The translations under genes were made by a program, and so were the position numbers. Under the pieces are notes generated by a model. The model was not told the DNA's origin. It did no database searches and was given only the letters and a program-made list of their open reading frames with translations. A DNA stretch of 64,000 bases from the NCBI RefSeq assembly GCF_043729335.1, contig NZ_JAYTLQ010000056.1:80609-144608 (forward strand). The letters run 5' to 3'. The DNA is from Crenothrix sp043729335 (GTDB taxonomy: Bacteria > Pseudomonadota > Gammaproteobacteria > Methylococcales > Methylomonadaceae). Shown in pieces: positions 43,858 through 52,888 of this stretch. Positions within the stretch are counted from its first letter, which is position 1, and each line of letters opens with the position of its first letter.

Positions 43858-44288
43858 TACAGACCCTCCACATTCAAGCCCATGCTACGCGCACTGCCTG
43901 CAATTGTTTTTATGGCCGCTTCCAAACTGGCAGCATTCAAATCTTCCATTTTAGTTTTAGCGATCTCTTCCACTTGAGCAACTGTCACTGTCCCAATTTT
44001 TTTGGTGTTAGGATTGCTACTGCCGCTCTTAACACCGGCTGCTTTCTTTAATAAAACAGAGGCCGGTGGTGTCTTGGTAATAAAAGTAAAGCTGCGATCA
44101 CTGTAAACAGTAATTACAACAGGTAAAGGCAAACCTTTTTCAACGTCTTGGGTTTTAGCATTAAATGCCTTACAAAACTCCATGATGTTAACACCGCGCT
44201 GACCTAAAGCAGGACCTACCGGCGGACTAGGATTAGCTTCACCCGCTTTCACTTGCAGCTTTATATATGCCGTTATTTTTTTTGCCAT
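43857..44288 (-). CDS. rplK: Large ribosomal subunit protein uL11
   Basis: A 143-residue protein of the GTPase-associated centre with the proline-rich N-terminal hinge (NPSPPVGPALGQRGVNIMEF) and a C-terminal rRNA-binding domain. It is the thiostrepton-site protein and is needed for RelA activation. Confidence 0.98.
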   Translation of the reverse strand: MAKKITAYIKLQVKAGEANPSPPVGPALGQRGVNIMEFCKAFNAKTQDVEKGLPLPVVITVYSDRSFTFITKTPPASVLLKKAAGVKSGSSNPNTKKIGTVTVAQVEEIAKTKMEDLNAASLEAAIKTIAGSARSMGLNVEGL

Positions 44289-44332
44289 TATCTACTCCAA
44301 TGTGGGTACAAGCGCCTTAAAGGCTCCCCTGT

Positions 44333-44356
44333 AAAAACTTACCTGATGGGTAAGTA
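44333..44356 (-). terminator. Possible weak terminator between nusG and rplK
   Basis: CTTACC-CATCA-GGTAAG followed by TTTTT on the minus strand, 18 bp after the nusG stop. The stem is only six base pairs, so read-through is likely and it may act as an attenuator. Confidence 0.4.
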
Positions 44357-44373
44357 CAATAACCTACTGAGCC

Positions 44374-44907
44374 TTAGCTTTTTTCAACTTGATTAAAACT
44401 TAGCTCGACAGAGGCAGAGCGCCCAAAAATGAGCACCGATATCTTTAATTTGCTTTTTTCGTAATTGACTTCTTCGACGACACCATTAAAGTCCTTGAAT
44501 GGACCATCAACGACTCTGATAACTTCACCGGCTTCAAATAGCGTCTTTGGACGAGGCTTGTTAACACCTTCCTCAACCCTATTAAGTATGGACATCGCTT
44601 CTTTTTCTGAAATAGGTGCAGGACGATCTGAAGTTCCACCTATAAAACCAAGAACTTTAGGCACATCCTTTACCAAATGCCATGTTTCATCGGTTAATTC
44701 CATTTGTACCAACACGTAACCAGGGAAAAATTTCCTTTCACTTTTACGCTGCTGGCCCATGCGCATTTCAACAACTTCTTCCGTGGGAACCAATATTTTA
44801 CCAAAATAACGATCCAACCCTTCTCTCTTTACTCGTTCTTCCAATACTTGCTTGACCTTACTTTCAAAATTAGAGTAAGCGTGAACGACATACCAACGAA
44901 GAGCCAT
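44374..44907 (-). CDS. nusG: Transcription elongation/antitermination factor NusG
   Basis: A 177-residue protein with an N-terminal NGN domain (MALRWYVVHAYSNFESKV, FFPGYVLVQM) that binds RNA polymerase and a C-terminal KOW domain (FEAGEVIRVVDGPFKDFNGVVEEV) that binds uS10 or Rho. It starts 4 bp after secE. Confidence 0.97.
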   Translation of the reverse strand: MALRWYVVHAYSNFESKVKQVLEERVKREGLDRYFGKILVPTEEVVEMRMGQQRKSERKFFPGYVLVQMELTDETWHLVKDVPKVLGFIGGTSDRPAPISEKEAMSILNRVEEGVNKPRPKTLFEAGEVIRVVDGPFKDFNGVVEEVNYEKSKLKISVLIFGRSASVELSFNQVEKS

Positions 44908-44911
44908 GTTA

Positions 44912-45289
44912 TTAAACTCCCTGACCAGTCAAAAAACGCACACCCCAAAATAAAAACATATCCAGTAACCACAACATAAAGCCAACAACAAACACCATGG
45001 CAAATACCATCATTGTAGTACGCACTGTCTCATCGCGGGTAGGCCAAACGACTTTTCGAACTTCCTGCTTGGACTCTTTCATAAACGACCATAGATTACG
45101 GCCAACACCTGTAGTTAAAACCATACCTACAGCCGCAGCAGCAATCACAAGTAGCCCAATAACGCGATATAAAAGCTGAATTTCTGAGAAGTAATAGAAT
45201 GCACCTATACCGGCAACTAAAAAAACGACGGAAAAGACTTGCTTGACGACATCAAGAACTGCTGTCGACGTTTCTGCTTGAGTATTCAT
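44912..45289 (-). CDS. secE: Sec translocon subunit SecE
   Basis: A 125-residue inner membrane protein of the long, three-span type seen in enterics (segments at about 17-37, 42-62 and 95-118). The conserved amphipathic helix before the last span (SKQEVRKVVWPTRDETV) is intact. It clamps SecY, encoded at 18.6 kb. Confidence 0.94.
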   Translation of the reverse strand: MNTQAETSTAVLDVVKQVFSVVFLVAGIGAFYYFSEIQLLYRVIGLLVIAAAAVGMVLTTGVGRNLWSFMKESKQEVRKVVWPTRDETVRTTMMVFAMVFVVGFMLWLLDMFLFWGVRFLTGQGV

Positions 45290-45335
45290 GCGTTATTGAT
45301 TGTGAGATAAATAAATTTGATTAGTTTCGCCTGAA

Positions 45336-45411
45336 TGGCAGGCCAGGAGGGTCTCGAACCCCCAACCAACGGTTTTGGAGACCGCCATTCTACCAATTGA
45401 ACTACTGACCT
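45336..45411 (-). tRNA. tRNA-Trp (CCA)
   Basis: Cloverleaf of 76 bases with acceptor AGGTCAG/CTGGCCT, TTCGAGA in the T loop, and anticodon CCA in the loop CTCCAAA. The 3' CCA is encoded. It lies 46 bp before secE, the usual trpT-like position. Confidence 0.95.
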
Positions 45412-45534
45412 ATTCAGACAAACCTTACGGAACTTGCTCATACTATACTAATTAAATTTATTATTCAACTAGCAGATTACAATTTTAGAGAATACCAATA
45501 TTCATACCTCTAAATAAAAACGCACACATCAATC

Positions 45535-45610
<76 letters not shown>

Positions 45611-45618
45611 CATGAAAT

Positions 45619-45692
45619 TGGAGCGGGTGATGGGAATCGAACCCACGTGATCAGCTTGGAAGGCTGGAGTTCTACCATTGAACTACACCCGC
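45619..45692 (-). tRNA. tRNA-Gly (TCC)
   Basis: Cloverleaf of 74 bases, acceptor GCGGGTG/CACCCGC, anticodon TCC in CTTCCAA, T loop TTCGATT, encoded CCA end. It is 8 bp from tRNA-Thr and must be cotranscribed. Confidence 0.95.
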
Positions 45693-45713
45693 AATTCAAA
45701 TGCGCTTAAAGAA

Positions 45714-45798
45714 TGGTGGAGGGGGGAGGATTCGAACCTCCGAAGGCAGAGCCGGCAGATTTACAGTCTGATCCCTTTGGCCGCTCGGGAACCCCTCC
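45714..45798 (-). tRNA. tRNA-Tyr (GTA)
   Basis: Cloverleaf of 85 bases with a long variable arm, acceptor GGAGGGG/CCCCTCC, anticodon GTA in CTGTAAA, encoded CCA end. First of the tRNA cluster, 19 bp after the -10 box at 45818-45823. Confidence 0.95.
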
Positions 45799-45817
45799 TA
45801 ATTGATATTAGTCGACC

Positions 45818-45846
45818 ATTATGCACTATTAAATAAAAAATGTCAA
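45818..45846 (-). promoter_or_regulatory. Promoter of the tRNA-Tyr/Gly/Thr/Trp-secE-nusG transcript
   Basis: On the minus strand a perfect TTGACA (45841-45846), a 17-bp spacer and CATAAT (45818-45823). It lies between the pth stop and tRNA-Tyr and is among the best promoter matches in the window. Confidence 0.8.
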
Positions 45847-45859
45847 AAAATATATTTTT

Positions 45860-46426
45860 TTATATATTCATTTTATTCATTGCAGCAGACAGATTGCCTG
45901 CAATGATTTCAGGAATAAATCCCATGGCCACATCAAATGCCATATTCATCGCGATCCATTCGGTTTTTGATGGCTCTGATAGTACAAAATCAGCGAGTAC
46001 CTTTCCTGCTGCGGGGCGACCCACACCTACGCGTAACCTATAAAAATCCCTGGATCCCAACTGATCAATAATATCTCGTAAGCCATTATGGCCCGCGTGC
46101 CCACCATCTTTTTTGAGCTTAACCACGCCCACATCAAAATCCAGTTCATCATGTATTACCAAAATTTCCTCAGGCAACACCTTGTAATACCGAGCCACTT
46201 TACCGACAGAATAACCGCTGCGATTCATGAATGTTTCCGGCTTTAGCAAAATAAACCTGTTTGCAGCCAAAAAACCCTCAGCGGCCAATGCCTGAAATCT
46301 GCCCTCTTTAAGCCAAACACCACCGTATTCAGATGCCAATCTATCCAAAAACAAAAACCCGGCATTATGCCGGGTTTTTTCGTACTGCCGACCCGGATTA
46401 CCCAGACCCACTATTAGCTTAATCAT
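45860..46426 (-). CDS. pth: Peptidyl-tRNA hydrolase
   Basis: A 188-residue cytoplasmic esterase that recycles tRNA from drop-off peptidyl-tRNA. Motifs are GLGNPGRQYEKTRHNAGF (catalytic histidine in TRHNAG), FMNRSG, and HDELDFDVG with GGHAGHNGLRD. It follows rplY by 17 bp, the common prs-rplY-pth order. Confidence 0.96.
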   Translation of the reverse strand: MIKLIVGLGNPGRQYEKTRHNAGFLFLDRLASEYGGVWLKEGRFQALAAEGFLAANRFILLKPETFMNRSGYSVGKVARYYKVLPEEILVIHDELDFDVGVVKLKKDGGHAGHNGLRDIIDQLGSRDFYRLRVGVGRPAAGKVLADFVLSEPSKTEWIAMNMAFDVAMGFIPEIIAGNLSAAMNKMNI

Positions 46427-46443
46427 CAGCTAAATAGCACTAG

Positions 46444-47046
46444 CTAAACAGCACCTTCATCTTTGGTAGCTCTGGATGCCATCATCGACACCACTGGCAA
46501 ATCATGCTCAGACCCTTGAGCCAAAGCAACAATTTCAACACCTGCCGGCATAACCAAATCAGAAAGATGCAATGACGCACCAACATCAAGGCTCGCCATA
46601 TTAACTTCGATATATTCTGGCAATACCGAAGGCAAACAAGATACCTCAACATCAACCAAAGAATGCGCTGCTATACCGCCTTTTTTGCCGCCGATGGAAG
46701 TACTTTCATTAATAAAATGCAAAGGCACATGCACTTTAACCACCTCAGACATATTCACCCGCAAAAAGTCCAAATGCAAAATTTGAAATCTTGCTGGATT
46801 GCGCTGAACGCCTTTCAATATAGCTTTTTCAGTTTTACCATCAACAGTGACATCCAAAACGTGCGAATAAACTGCTTCACGGTCAAGATGCTTAATGACC
46901 TCATTATGATTTAGCATGATCATTTGAGGATCAAGATGCCCACCATATATCACCGCAGGTACTTCACCTTTACGACGCAATCTTCTCGCTGCACCTTTAC
47001 CTGATTGCCCACGACTCTCGGCAATAAACTCAAACATGTTAGCCAT
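46444..47046 (-). CDS. rplY: Large ribosomal subunit protein bL25, CTC (long) form
   Basis: A 200-residue 5S rRNA binding protein. The N-terminal L25 domain (MFEFIAESRGQSGKGAARRLRR and PAVIYGG) is followed by a C-terminal TL5/CTC beta domain (about 95-190), which is absent from the short E. coli L25. Confidence 0.94.
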   Translation of the reverse strand: MANMFEFIAESRGQSGKGAARRLRRKGEVPAVIYGGHLDPQMIMLNHNEVIKHLDREAVYSHVLDVTVDGKTEKAILKGVQRNPARFQILHLDFLRVNMSEVVKVHVPLHFINESTSIGGKKGGIAAHSLVDVEVSCLPSVLPEYIEVNMASLDVGASLHLSDLVMPAGVEIVALAQGSEHDLPVVSMMASRATKDEGAV

Positions 47047-47091
47047 TTTTTCCTCTCAAATCAATACTAAAAAGCATACTCTTAACGCTTA

Positions 47092-48045
47092 TCAATCCAC
47101 ATAAAGCGAGCTAACCGACTCACCCGCCGCTATACGTCTTATCGTTTCAGCCAACATCTCTGCAACACTTAATCGTCTTATTTTTCCTGAACTTAAAGCA
47201 CTTTCGCTCAAAGGGATGGTATCAGTAACCACTAACTCATCGAGATCTGAACCATTCAAATTAGCAATAGCAGAGCCAGATAGCACCGCATGCGTACAGT
47301 AGGCCACCACTTTTATAGCACCATGTTTTTTCAACGCATGGGCAGCATGACACAAAGTACCCGCCGTATCTACCAGGTCATCAACCAACACACAAGTACG
47401 GCCATCAACATCACCAATAATGTGCATTACTTCTGCAACGTTTGCTCTAGGCCTACGCTTATCTATAATAGCCAGATCTGCATCACCCAATCGTTTAGCT
47501 AATGCACGCGCCCTAACAACGCCGCCGACATCGGGCGATACAACAATCAAATTCTTATATTGCCGCCGCCATACATCACCCAACAATAGCGGCGAGGCGT
47601 AAACATTATCAACGGGTATATCAAAGAACCCTTGAATCTGGTCGGCATGCAAATCAACGGTTAAAACCCGGTGTGCACCCGCCTGCTCAATCATCTGAGC
47701 GACTAACTTAGCCGTAATAGGAACTCGTGCAGACCGCGACCGCCTATCTTGCCGAGCATATCCGTAGTAAGGAATAACAGCAGTAATGCGTGACGCGGAC
47801 GCTCTTTTAAGCGCATCAATCATTACTAACAATTCCATTAAATTTTCATTAGCGGGCGAAGATGTCGGTTGAATGACATAAACATCTTTCCCGCGAACGT
47901 TCTCTTGAATCTCAACCGCGATTTCCCCATCGCTAAATCTGCCAACCGTGGCCATGCCTAATCGCATATTGAGCTTCTTAACTATTCCCTCAGACAAAGC
48001 CAGGTTAGCATTCCCAGAAAACACCATCATCGCGGTGTCACCCAT
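47092..48045 (-). CDS. prs: Ribose-phosphate pyrophosphokinase
   Basis: A 317-residue enzyme making PRPP from ribose 5-phosphate and ATP, for nucleotide, histidine and tryptophan synthesis. It has the conserved DLHADQIQGFFDIPVDN metal/ATP segment at about 130 and the PRPP loop VLVDDLVDTAGT at about 218. Flexible loop residues (YARQDRRSRSARVPI) are intact. Confidence 0.97.
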   Translation of the reverse strand: MGDTAMMVFSGNANLALSEGIVKKLNMRLGMATVGRFSDGEIAVEIQENVRGKDVYVIQPTSSPANENLMELLVMIDALKRASASRITAVIPYYGYARQDRRSRSARVPITAKLVAQMIEQAGAHRVLTVDLHADQIQGFFDIPVDNVYASPLLLGDVWRRQYKNLIVVSPDVGGVVRARALAKRLGDADLAIIDKRRPRANVAEVMHIIGDVDGRTCVLVDDLVDTAGTLCHAAHALKKHGAIKVVAYCTHAVLSGSAIANLNGSDLDELVVTDTIPLSESALSSGKIRRLSVAEMLAETIRRIAAGESVSSLYVD

Positions 48046-48081
48046 TCAGATACCCCAAAGACTTGTTAATGAAGGAAAAAA

Positions 48082-48156
48082 TGGCTGGGTCGCAAGGATT
48101 CGAACCTTGGTATGCGGAGATCAAAACCCCGTGCCTTACCGCTTGGCGACGACCCA
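48082..48156 (-). tRNA. tRNA-Gln (TTG)
   Basis: Cloverleaf of 75 bases, acceptor TGGGTCG/CGACCCA, anticodon TTG in the loop TTTTGAT, T loop TTCGAAT, encoded CCA end. It lies between ispE and prs, 4 bp past the ispE stop, so it is probably cut from their shared transcript. Confidence 0.95.
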
Positions 48157-48160
48157 ATAA

Positions 48161-49042
48161 TTAATGTATATGCTTACCGCTCTCTAACTTTGACAGCAAA
48201 GGCGATGTATTTAATCCCTTTGTGAGATAAACCTGCCATGACCCTTTCAGCGCATCATAAGCATTAACAGCAGCCTGTTTTGAACTAAACTGCGCAAAGA
48301 CACAAGCCCCAGTTCCTGTTAATCTTGGCTCCGAGAATTCGGACAAAGCACTTAAGGCGCATTTGACAGAGTGGTAACGCCGACTAACAACATCCAAACA
48401 ATCATTTTTATGACTGCCAGCCGTGAATTCATCTATTGTGATGGATTTACTATCACGTGTCAAATCCTTGGCTAAAAATATTTCTCGAGTTTCTACATGA
48501 CAGCCAGGTTTAATGACAACAATCCAGTGTTCTGCTGGCATTATTCTTTCTAGCTTTTCACCAATGCCCTCCGCCCATGCTGCATAACCATACACAAAGA
48601 CAGGAACATCTGCGCCTAAAATCAACCCCAACGCAATGAGCTTTTTAGTGGGCAACTGCAAATCCCATAAGTGATTTAACACCAACAAAGTAGTTGCAGC
48701 GTCGGAACTCCCCCCACCCAGACCACCACCCATTGGCAAAATCTTTTCTACCTCAATACATACGCCAGCTTGGCAGCCTGTCTCCGCTTTTAGCAATAAT
48801 GCAGCACGAACCGTTAAATCATCTGCTTCTGCGACGCCTGGAATCGGTTGTTTTAAGCTCACCGAACCATCGTTAACAGGATGAAAGGTCAACCAATCAC
48901 ACAAATCAATAAACTGAAATACAGTTTGCAACAAATGGTAGCCATCCGGCCTTTGCCCAACGATACGCAGCATTAAATTAAGCTTAGCGGGCGCGGGCCA
49001 TCTCTCGCCCCACCCGAGCGGATCAATTGGCTTTGATATCAT
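48161..49042 (-). CDS. ispE: 4-diphosphocytidyl-2-C-methyl-D-erythritol kinase
   Basis: A 293-residue GHMP kinase of the methylerythritol phosphate isoprenoid pathway. The substrate segment WPAPAKLNLMLRIVGQRPDGYH and the ATP loop PMGGGLGGGSSDAATTL at about 100 are intact. Its start overlaps the lolB end by 20 bp, so translation is coupled. Confidence 0.96.
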   Translation of the reverse strand: MISKPIDPLGWGERWPAPAKLNLMLRIVGQRPDGYHLLQTVFQFIDLCDWLTFHPVNDGSVSLKQPIPGVAEADDLTVRAALLLKAETGCQAGVCIEVEKILPMGGGLGGGSSDAATTLLVLNHLWDLQLPTKKLIALGLILGADVPVFVYGYAAWAEGIGEKLERIMPAEHWIVVIKPGCHVETREIFLAKDLTRDSKSITIDEFTAGSHKNDCLDVVSRRYHSVKCALSALSEFSEPRLTGTGACVFAQFSSKQAAVNAYDALKGSWQVYLTKGLNTSPLLSKLESGKHIH

Positions 49043-49622
49043 TTAGATTCCACTGATCTATCATTACTTTTAATCTTACCTGATCATTCATCACAGTAAT
49101 TTTTCGCGGCATGGCTTGATTACCAATAGACTGCATTTCTTTGTAGGCAATTAGCCATTGACCCTGCTTAAAACCGGCTTCAGTTTCAAAAAAAGCTATG
49201 CCGGGTTCCGGCAAGCCGACCACCCAATAACGCAATGAGTGAATCGGAACCGCCATACCCAATTGTTGCTCAATGAACTGCTCCGGATTTGCCGATGTCT
49301 GCACGTCTTTACCGCCACGATCTATGACAACCTGATCATTGGTCAAGCGAATATGCGTAGCGCCCTGCCCTAATGGCCCAGATAACTTGATTGCCTCAAC
49401 CTCAGCATCATGCTGCCACGTCATATTAGCCGTCCAGGAATCCTTTTTCGCACTCATCGCTAAACGACCCTCAAGCGACCATTGCTTTAATGCGTATAAA
49501 TGATTATGTGCAGATTTTGAATAAGGCTGAGCGGGTGCGACGGGTACTGTAGAGCAAGCCAACAATAACGATGCAACAAGGAATATCCCGCACAACGTTT
49601 TTATTTTCAATCGTAACACCAC
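49023..49622 (-). CDS. lolB: Outer membrane lipoprotein insertion protein LolB
   Basis: A 199-residue lipoprotein that takes lipoproteins from periplasmic LolA and inserts them into the outer membrane. The signal ends in the lipobox SLLLAC (cysteine at about 23). The segments WSLEGRLAMSAKKDSW and LGQGATHIRL are typical. The GTG start shares one base with the upstream stop (TAGTG), coupling it to the TPR gene. Confidence 0.9.
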   Translation of the reverse strand: MVLRLKIKTLCGIFLVASLLLACSTVPVAPAQPYSKSAHNHLYALKQWSLEGRLAMSAKKDSWTANMTWQHDAEVEAIKLSGPLGQGATHIRLTNDQVVIDRGGKDVQTSANPEQFIEQQLGMAVPIHSLRYWVVGLPEPGIAFFETEAGFKQGQWLIAYKEMQSIGNQAMPRKITVMNDQVRLKVMIDQWNLNDIKAN

Positions 49623-51355
49623 TACAACTCACCTTTTAGCACACGATGCTGCACATCCAGTAAATATTCATCGTCTGGGGCTATTTTTATGGCTTTATGA
49701 AATAACTTTCTGGCTTCATCTTTTCTATTCAAAGCCCACAACACTTCAATCAGATGTGCGGCTATTTCATGTTCCTGCTTTTTATCATAAGCACGCTGCA
49801 AATAATCCAGTGCTTTTTGACTATTACCTAATTTAAATTGCAACCAGCCATAACTGTCCATAATCACGGCTTCATTAGGCTGTAATTCCAAGGCATGTTT
49901 TAAATATTTTTCCGCCTCACTGTAACGCTGCGTTTTATCCAGTAAGCTGTAACCCAATGCATTTAATGCTTCTGGATTATCCGGATTTTTTGCCAAAATT
50001 TTTCCCAAATCACTCTCAAGTATGTCAAATTTGCCAATACGTTCGGCCATCAAAGCATGCGTATACAGCAACTCCTTATCGTCACCTTGCTCAGCTAATG
50101 CTGCCGTTAACAAATCAAAGGCTTGTTGATATTGTTTTTGCTGATTATACAAATCAGCCTGCATCAAAACCATGCGTTGTTTTTGTTCAGGATAGCGAGT
50201 TCGCGCCAACTCTAATCGAGAAGCCGCCTCATCAAATTGCCTGTCTTTAGCCAGTAAAGAGATAGCGGATAGCGATGCTTCAAGTCCCAAAGGCGCCTCC
50301 GTCACTTTATCAAACCACGCCAAAGCTTTTTGTTTGTTGCCGCGTTTCTCCTCTATTTTGCCAAGATAGAAACTCGCTTGACTGCGCCACTCAGGTTTAT
50401 CAACCAGCTTGATAAACACTTCTTCCGCTTTTTCATCACGATCCAATTGCAGCTGCACCAAACCGTAAGCAAACTGGCTGTCATTATCAGCAGGATTTAC
50501 CGCAATCAAACTTCGGTACACTTCACCCGCAGCTTCGTAATCCTCGGACTTTATCAGCACCTGAGCATACAGTTTTTTAATCTTCTCATTTTCGGGATAC
50601 TTGACGGCAGCATTTTTTAACAAGGCTCTAGCCCTAGGTAAATCACCTGAATATGCGGATAACTGCGCCTGCAATATAAGTGCTTTGTCCCACTCCGGCT
50701 GAATCTTCAACGCTTGCTGTAGCTTGTTGTCAGCCAATTTTTCATTTTTCATTTGCGCAGCCAGTAATGCCTGAACAAAATAAACATCTGCATGCCCTGG
50801 CGACTTTAAAGCCAGCTCATCAAGTACATCATAAACAAAAGCCGATTTATCTTGTTTTTGCACAGCGGCCGTTAATTCCATCACGGTTTTCTCAAAACCA
50901 GCAGGATCAATTTTCAGCAACGCACTTAAATGCTCTACAGCCGCGGGTTTATCTTCATTTTTTAATGCCGACAAGGCGGCTATTTTTCGGGCTGACAGAT
51001 TGGCTGGATCATCACGTAACCACAAAGACACCGCCTCATCAGTTTTAGCCGCATTTTTTGCGTACATGGCAATCATGGCCGCTCTTTCTGCAAAACGGGG
51101 ATCATTTACCCGCTTGGCCGCTTCCATATAACCTTCTAAAGCCACATCGTATTGCCCACGCTGGCCTGCTATTTCAGCGGTTAACAACATAAACATCACA
51201 TCAGGTTCAATAGATGTTTTATCCGCGTCCGCCAGCCCCTTTCCTTTTAGCTCATTCGCTTTAGTCGACAAAACAGCTGCATCCGTACCCTTTTCAGGCG
51301 AACTTGCGCAACCACCTAAGAATACAAGCGTTATTATCGTAAAAAATTTAAACAT
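49622..51355 (-). CDS. TPR-repeat lipoprotein
   Basis: A 577-residue lipoprotein starting MFKFFTIITLVF with lipobox LGGC (cysteine at about residue 16). At least eight tetratricopeptide-like repeats span the protein; clear ones are ALEGYMEAAKRVNDPRFAER, NPDNPEALNALGYSLLD with the following AEKYLKHALELQPNEA, and GNSQKALDYLQRAYD. It probably acts as a scaffold at the outer membrane. It is commonly found upstream of lolB-ispE in gammaproteobacteria. The exact role is unknown. Confidence 0.85.
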   Translation of the reverse strand: MFKFFTIITLVFLGGCASSPEKGTDAAVLSTKANELKGKGLADADKTSIEPDVMFMLLTAEIAGQRGQYDVALEGYMEAAKRVNDPRFAERAAMIAMYAKNAAKTDEAVSLWLRDDPANLSARKIAALSALKNEDKPAAVEHLSALLKIDPAGFEKTVMELTAAVQKQDKSAFVYDVLDELALKSPGHADVYFVQALLAAQMKNEKLADNKLQQALKIQPEWDKALILQAQLSAYSGDLPRARALLKNAAVKYPENEKIKKLYAQVLIKSEDYEAAGEVYRSLIAVNPADNDSQFAYGLVQLQLDRDEKAEEVFIKLVDKPEWRSQASFYLGKIEEKRGNKQKALAWFDKVTEAPLGLEASLSAISLLAKDRQFDEAASRLELARTRYPEQKQRMVLMQADLYNQQKQYQQAFDLLTAALAEQGDDKELLYTHALMAERIGKFDILESDLGKILAKNPDNPEALNALGYSLLDKTQRYSEAEKYLKHALELQPNEAVIMDSYGWLQFKLGNSQKALDYLQRAYDKKQEHEIAAHLIEVLWALNRKDEARKLFHKAIKIAPDDEYLLDVQHRVLKGEL

Positions 51356-51442
51356 CAACACACACAAACCCTGTTGTCCACATACAATGACCTATAGGTT
51401 ATCAGAAAAATCGATTGATTCAGATAGCTGATTTATTCCCAA

Positions 51443-51472
51443 TTGGATAAAGTAGCGATATTTTTATAAAAT
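51443..51472 (+). promoter_or_regulatory. Candidate hemA promoter
   Basis: TTGGAT (51443-51448), an 18-bp spacer and TAAAAT (51467-51472), about 155 bp before the hemA ATG. The match is moderate and the leader would be long. Confidence 0.4.
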
Positions 51473-51628
51473 ACGCCAAAGTGCTGAACTGTATATTCTA
51501 AGAAATACCCTAAATCTCAACATAAACTGTCCACTCAGTCACCGGTTTTAGTTACTCAAAGATCAGGATAAAACCCAAAACATCAAATCACTGTTAAGAT
51601 TACACCAACTTTACAAGACACCGACACC

Positions 51629-52888
51629 ATGACATTTATCGCAGTAGGGGTTAATTATAACACCGCACCGGTTGCCGTTCGTGAGCGCCTGGTATTTTCT
51701 ACCGATATATTGGCATCCTCATTACAGCAACTCTCCCAAGTCAAAGATATACACGAAGCGGCGATATTGTCTACTTGTAACCGTACTGAACTTTACTGCA
51801 ATGCAGCAACCGCTAACCAAGATATTCTCATTGACTGGATAGCCACTAACAAAAACATTGAGCTCACTAGCTTAATGCCCTATTTATACAGCTATACCGA
51901 TCGCTCGGTGTGCCGGCACATGTTTCGTGTCGCTTGCGGCTTAGATTCCATGATTTTGGGTGAGCCACAAATTTTAGGCCAAATGAAGACGGCTTATAAA
52001 GCCGCTTACGATGCCGGCACTCTAGGTAAGCAGCTAGGCAGATTGTTTCAGCATACCTTTACCGCCGCCAAAAAAGTGCGTACCGACACCGCAATAGGTT
52101 CTAGCCCAGTGTCCGTCGCTTTTGCAGCCGTGCAACTGGCGCAACAAATTTTTGATAAGCTTAGCGAACAAACCGCGCTGCTGATAGGTGCAGGTGAAAC
52201 CATAGAGCTCACTGCCCGCCATCTCAGCCAACAAGGCATTAAGCGCATTGTTATTGCTAATCGCACCTACGATAAAGCCCATGCCTTAGCCATGCGTTTT
52301 AACGGCTACGCCATCGAGTTAGCGGAACTACCGGCACATTTAGCCGAAGCAGATATTGTTATTTCATCTACTGCCAGTCAACTGCCCATTCTGGGCAAAG
52401 GCGGTGTTGAAAGCGCCCTTAAAAAGCGCAAACACAAACCCATGTTTATGGTTGACCTGGCCGTACCGCGCGATATTGAAACCGAAGTAGGCAAACTCGA
52501 CGATGTTTATTTGTACACGATTGATGATTTGCAACACATCATCAACCAGAATATGGATACACGACGACTGGCTGCAGAACAGGCCGAAGACATCATCGAC
52601 ACCCAAGTGAATGATTTCCTTGCCTGGCTCAATGCACAAAGCGCCCAAACAACCATTCAGGAATACCGCTTTCAAGCCGAACAACACCGCGATGAAGCCT
52701 TACAAAAAGCCTTGATATTATTAAAAAACGGTGTCCCTGCCGAAGTTGCCCTTAATCGACTGGCACACAGCCTAACCAACAAATTAATCCATACACCCAG
52801 CACACAAATTAGAGAAGCCGCCGAAAACGAACGTTACGACTTGATAACGGCTGCCCGCGATATTTTTAAACTACCCCCAACCCAATGA
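51629..52888 (+). CDS. hemA: Glutamyl-tRNA reductase
   Basis: A 419-residue NADPH enzyme producing glutamate-1-semialdehyde, the first committed step of tetrapyrrole synthesis by the C5 route. The catalytic cysteine lies in STCNRTELYC at about residue 50; the NADPH domain starts near LLIGAGETIELTARHL (about 190) and a C-terminal dimerisation helix region follows. prfA overlaps its end by 4 bp (ATGA). Confidence 0.96.
   Translation: MTFIAVGVNYNTAPVAVRERLVFSTDILASSLQQLSQVKDIHEAAILSTCNRTELYCNAATANQDILIDWIATNKNIELTSLMPYLYSYTDRSVCRHMFRVACGLDSMILGEPQILGQMKTAYKAAYDAGTLGKQLGRLFQHTFTAAKKVRTDTAIGSSPVSVAFAAVQLAQQIFDKLSEQTALLIGAGETIELTARHLSQQGIKRIVIANRTYDKAHALAMRFNGYAIELAELPAHLAEADIVISSTASQLPILGKGGVESALKKRKHKPMFMVDLAVPRDIETEVGKLDDVYLYTIDDLQHIINQNMDTRRLAAEQAEDIIDTQVNDFLAWLNAQSAQTTIQEYRFQAEQHRDEALQKALILLKNGVPAEVALNRLAHSLTNKLIHTPSTQIREAAENERYDLITAARDIFKLPPTQ

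Noticed and set aside
45412..45534. Remnant of a second tuf gene
   Set aside because: The AT-rich gap shows no EF-Tu-like codons in any frame.
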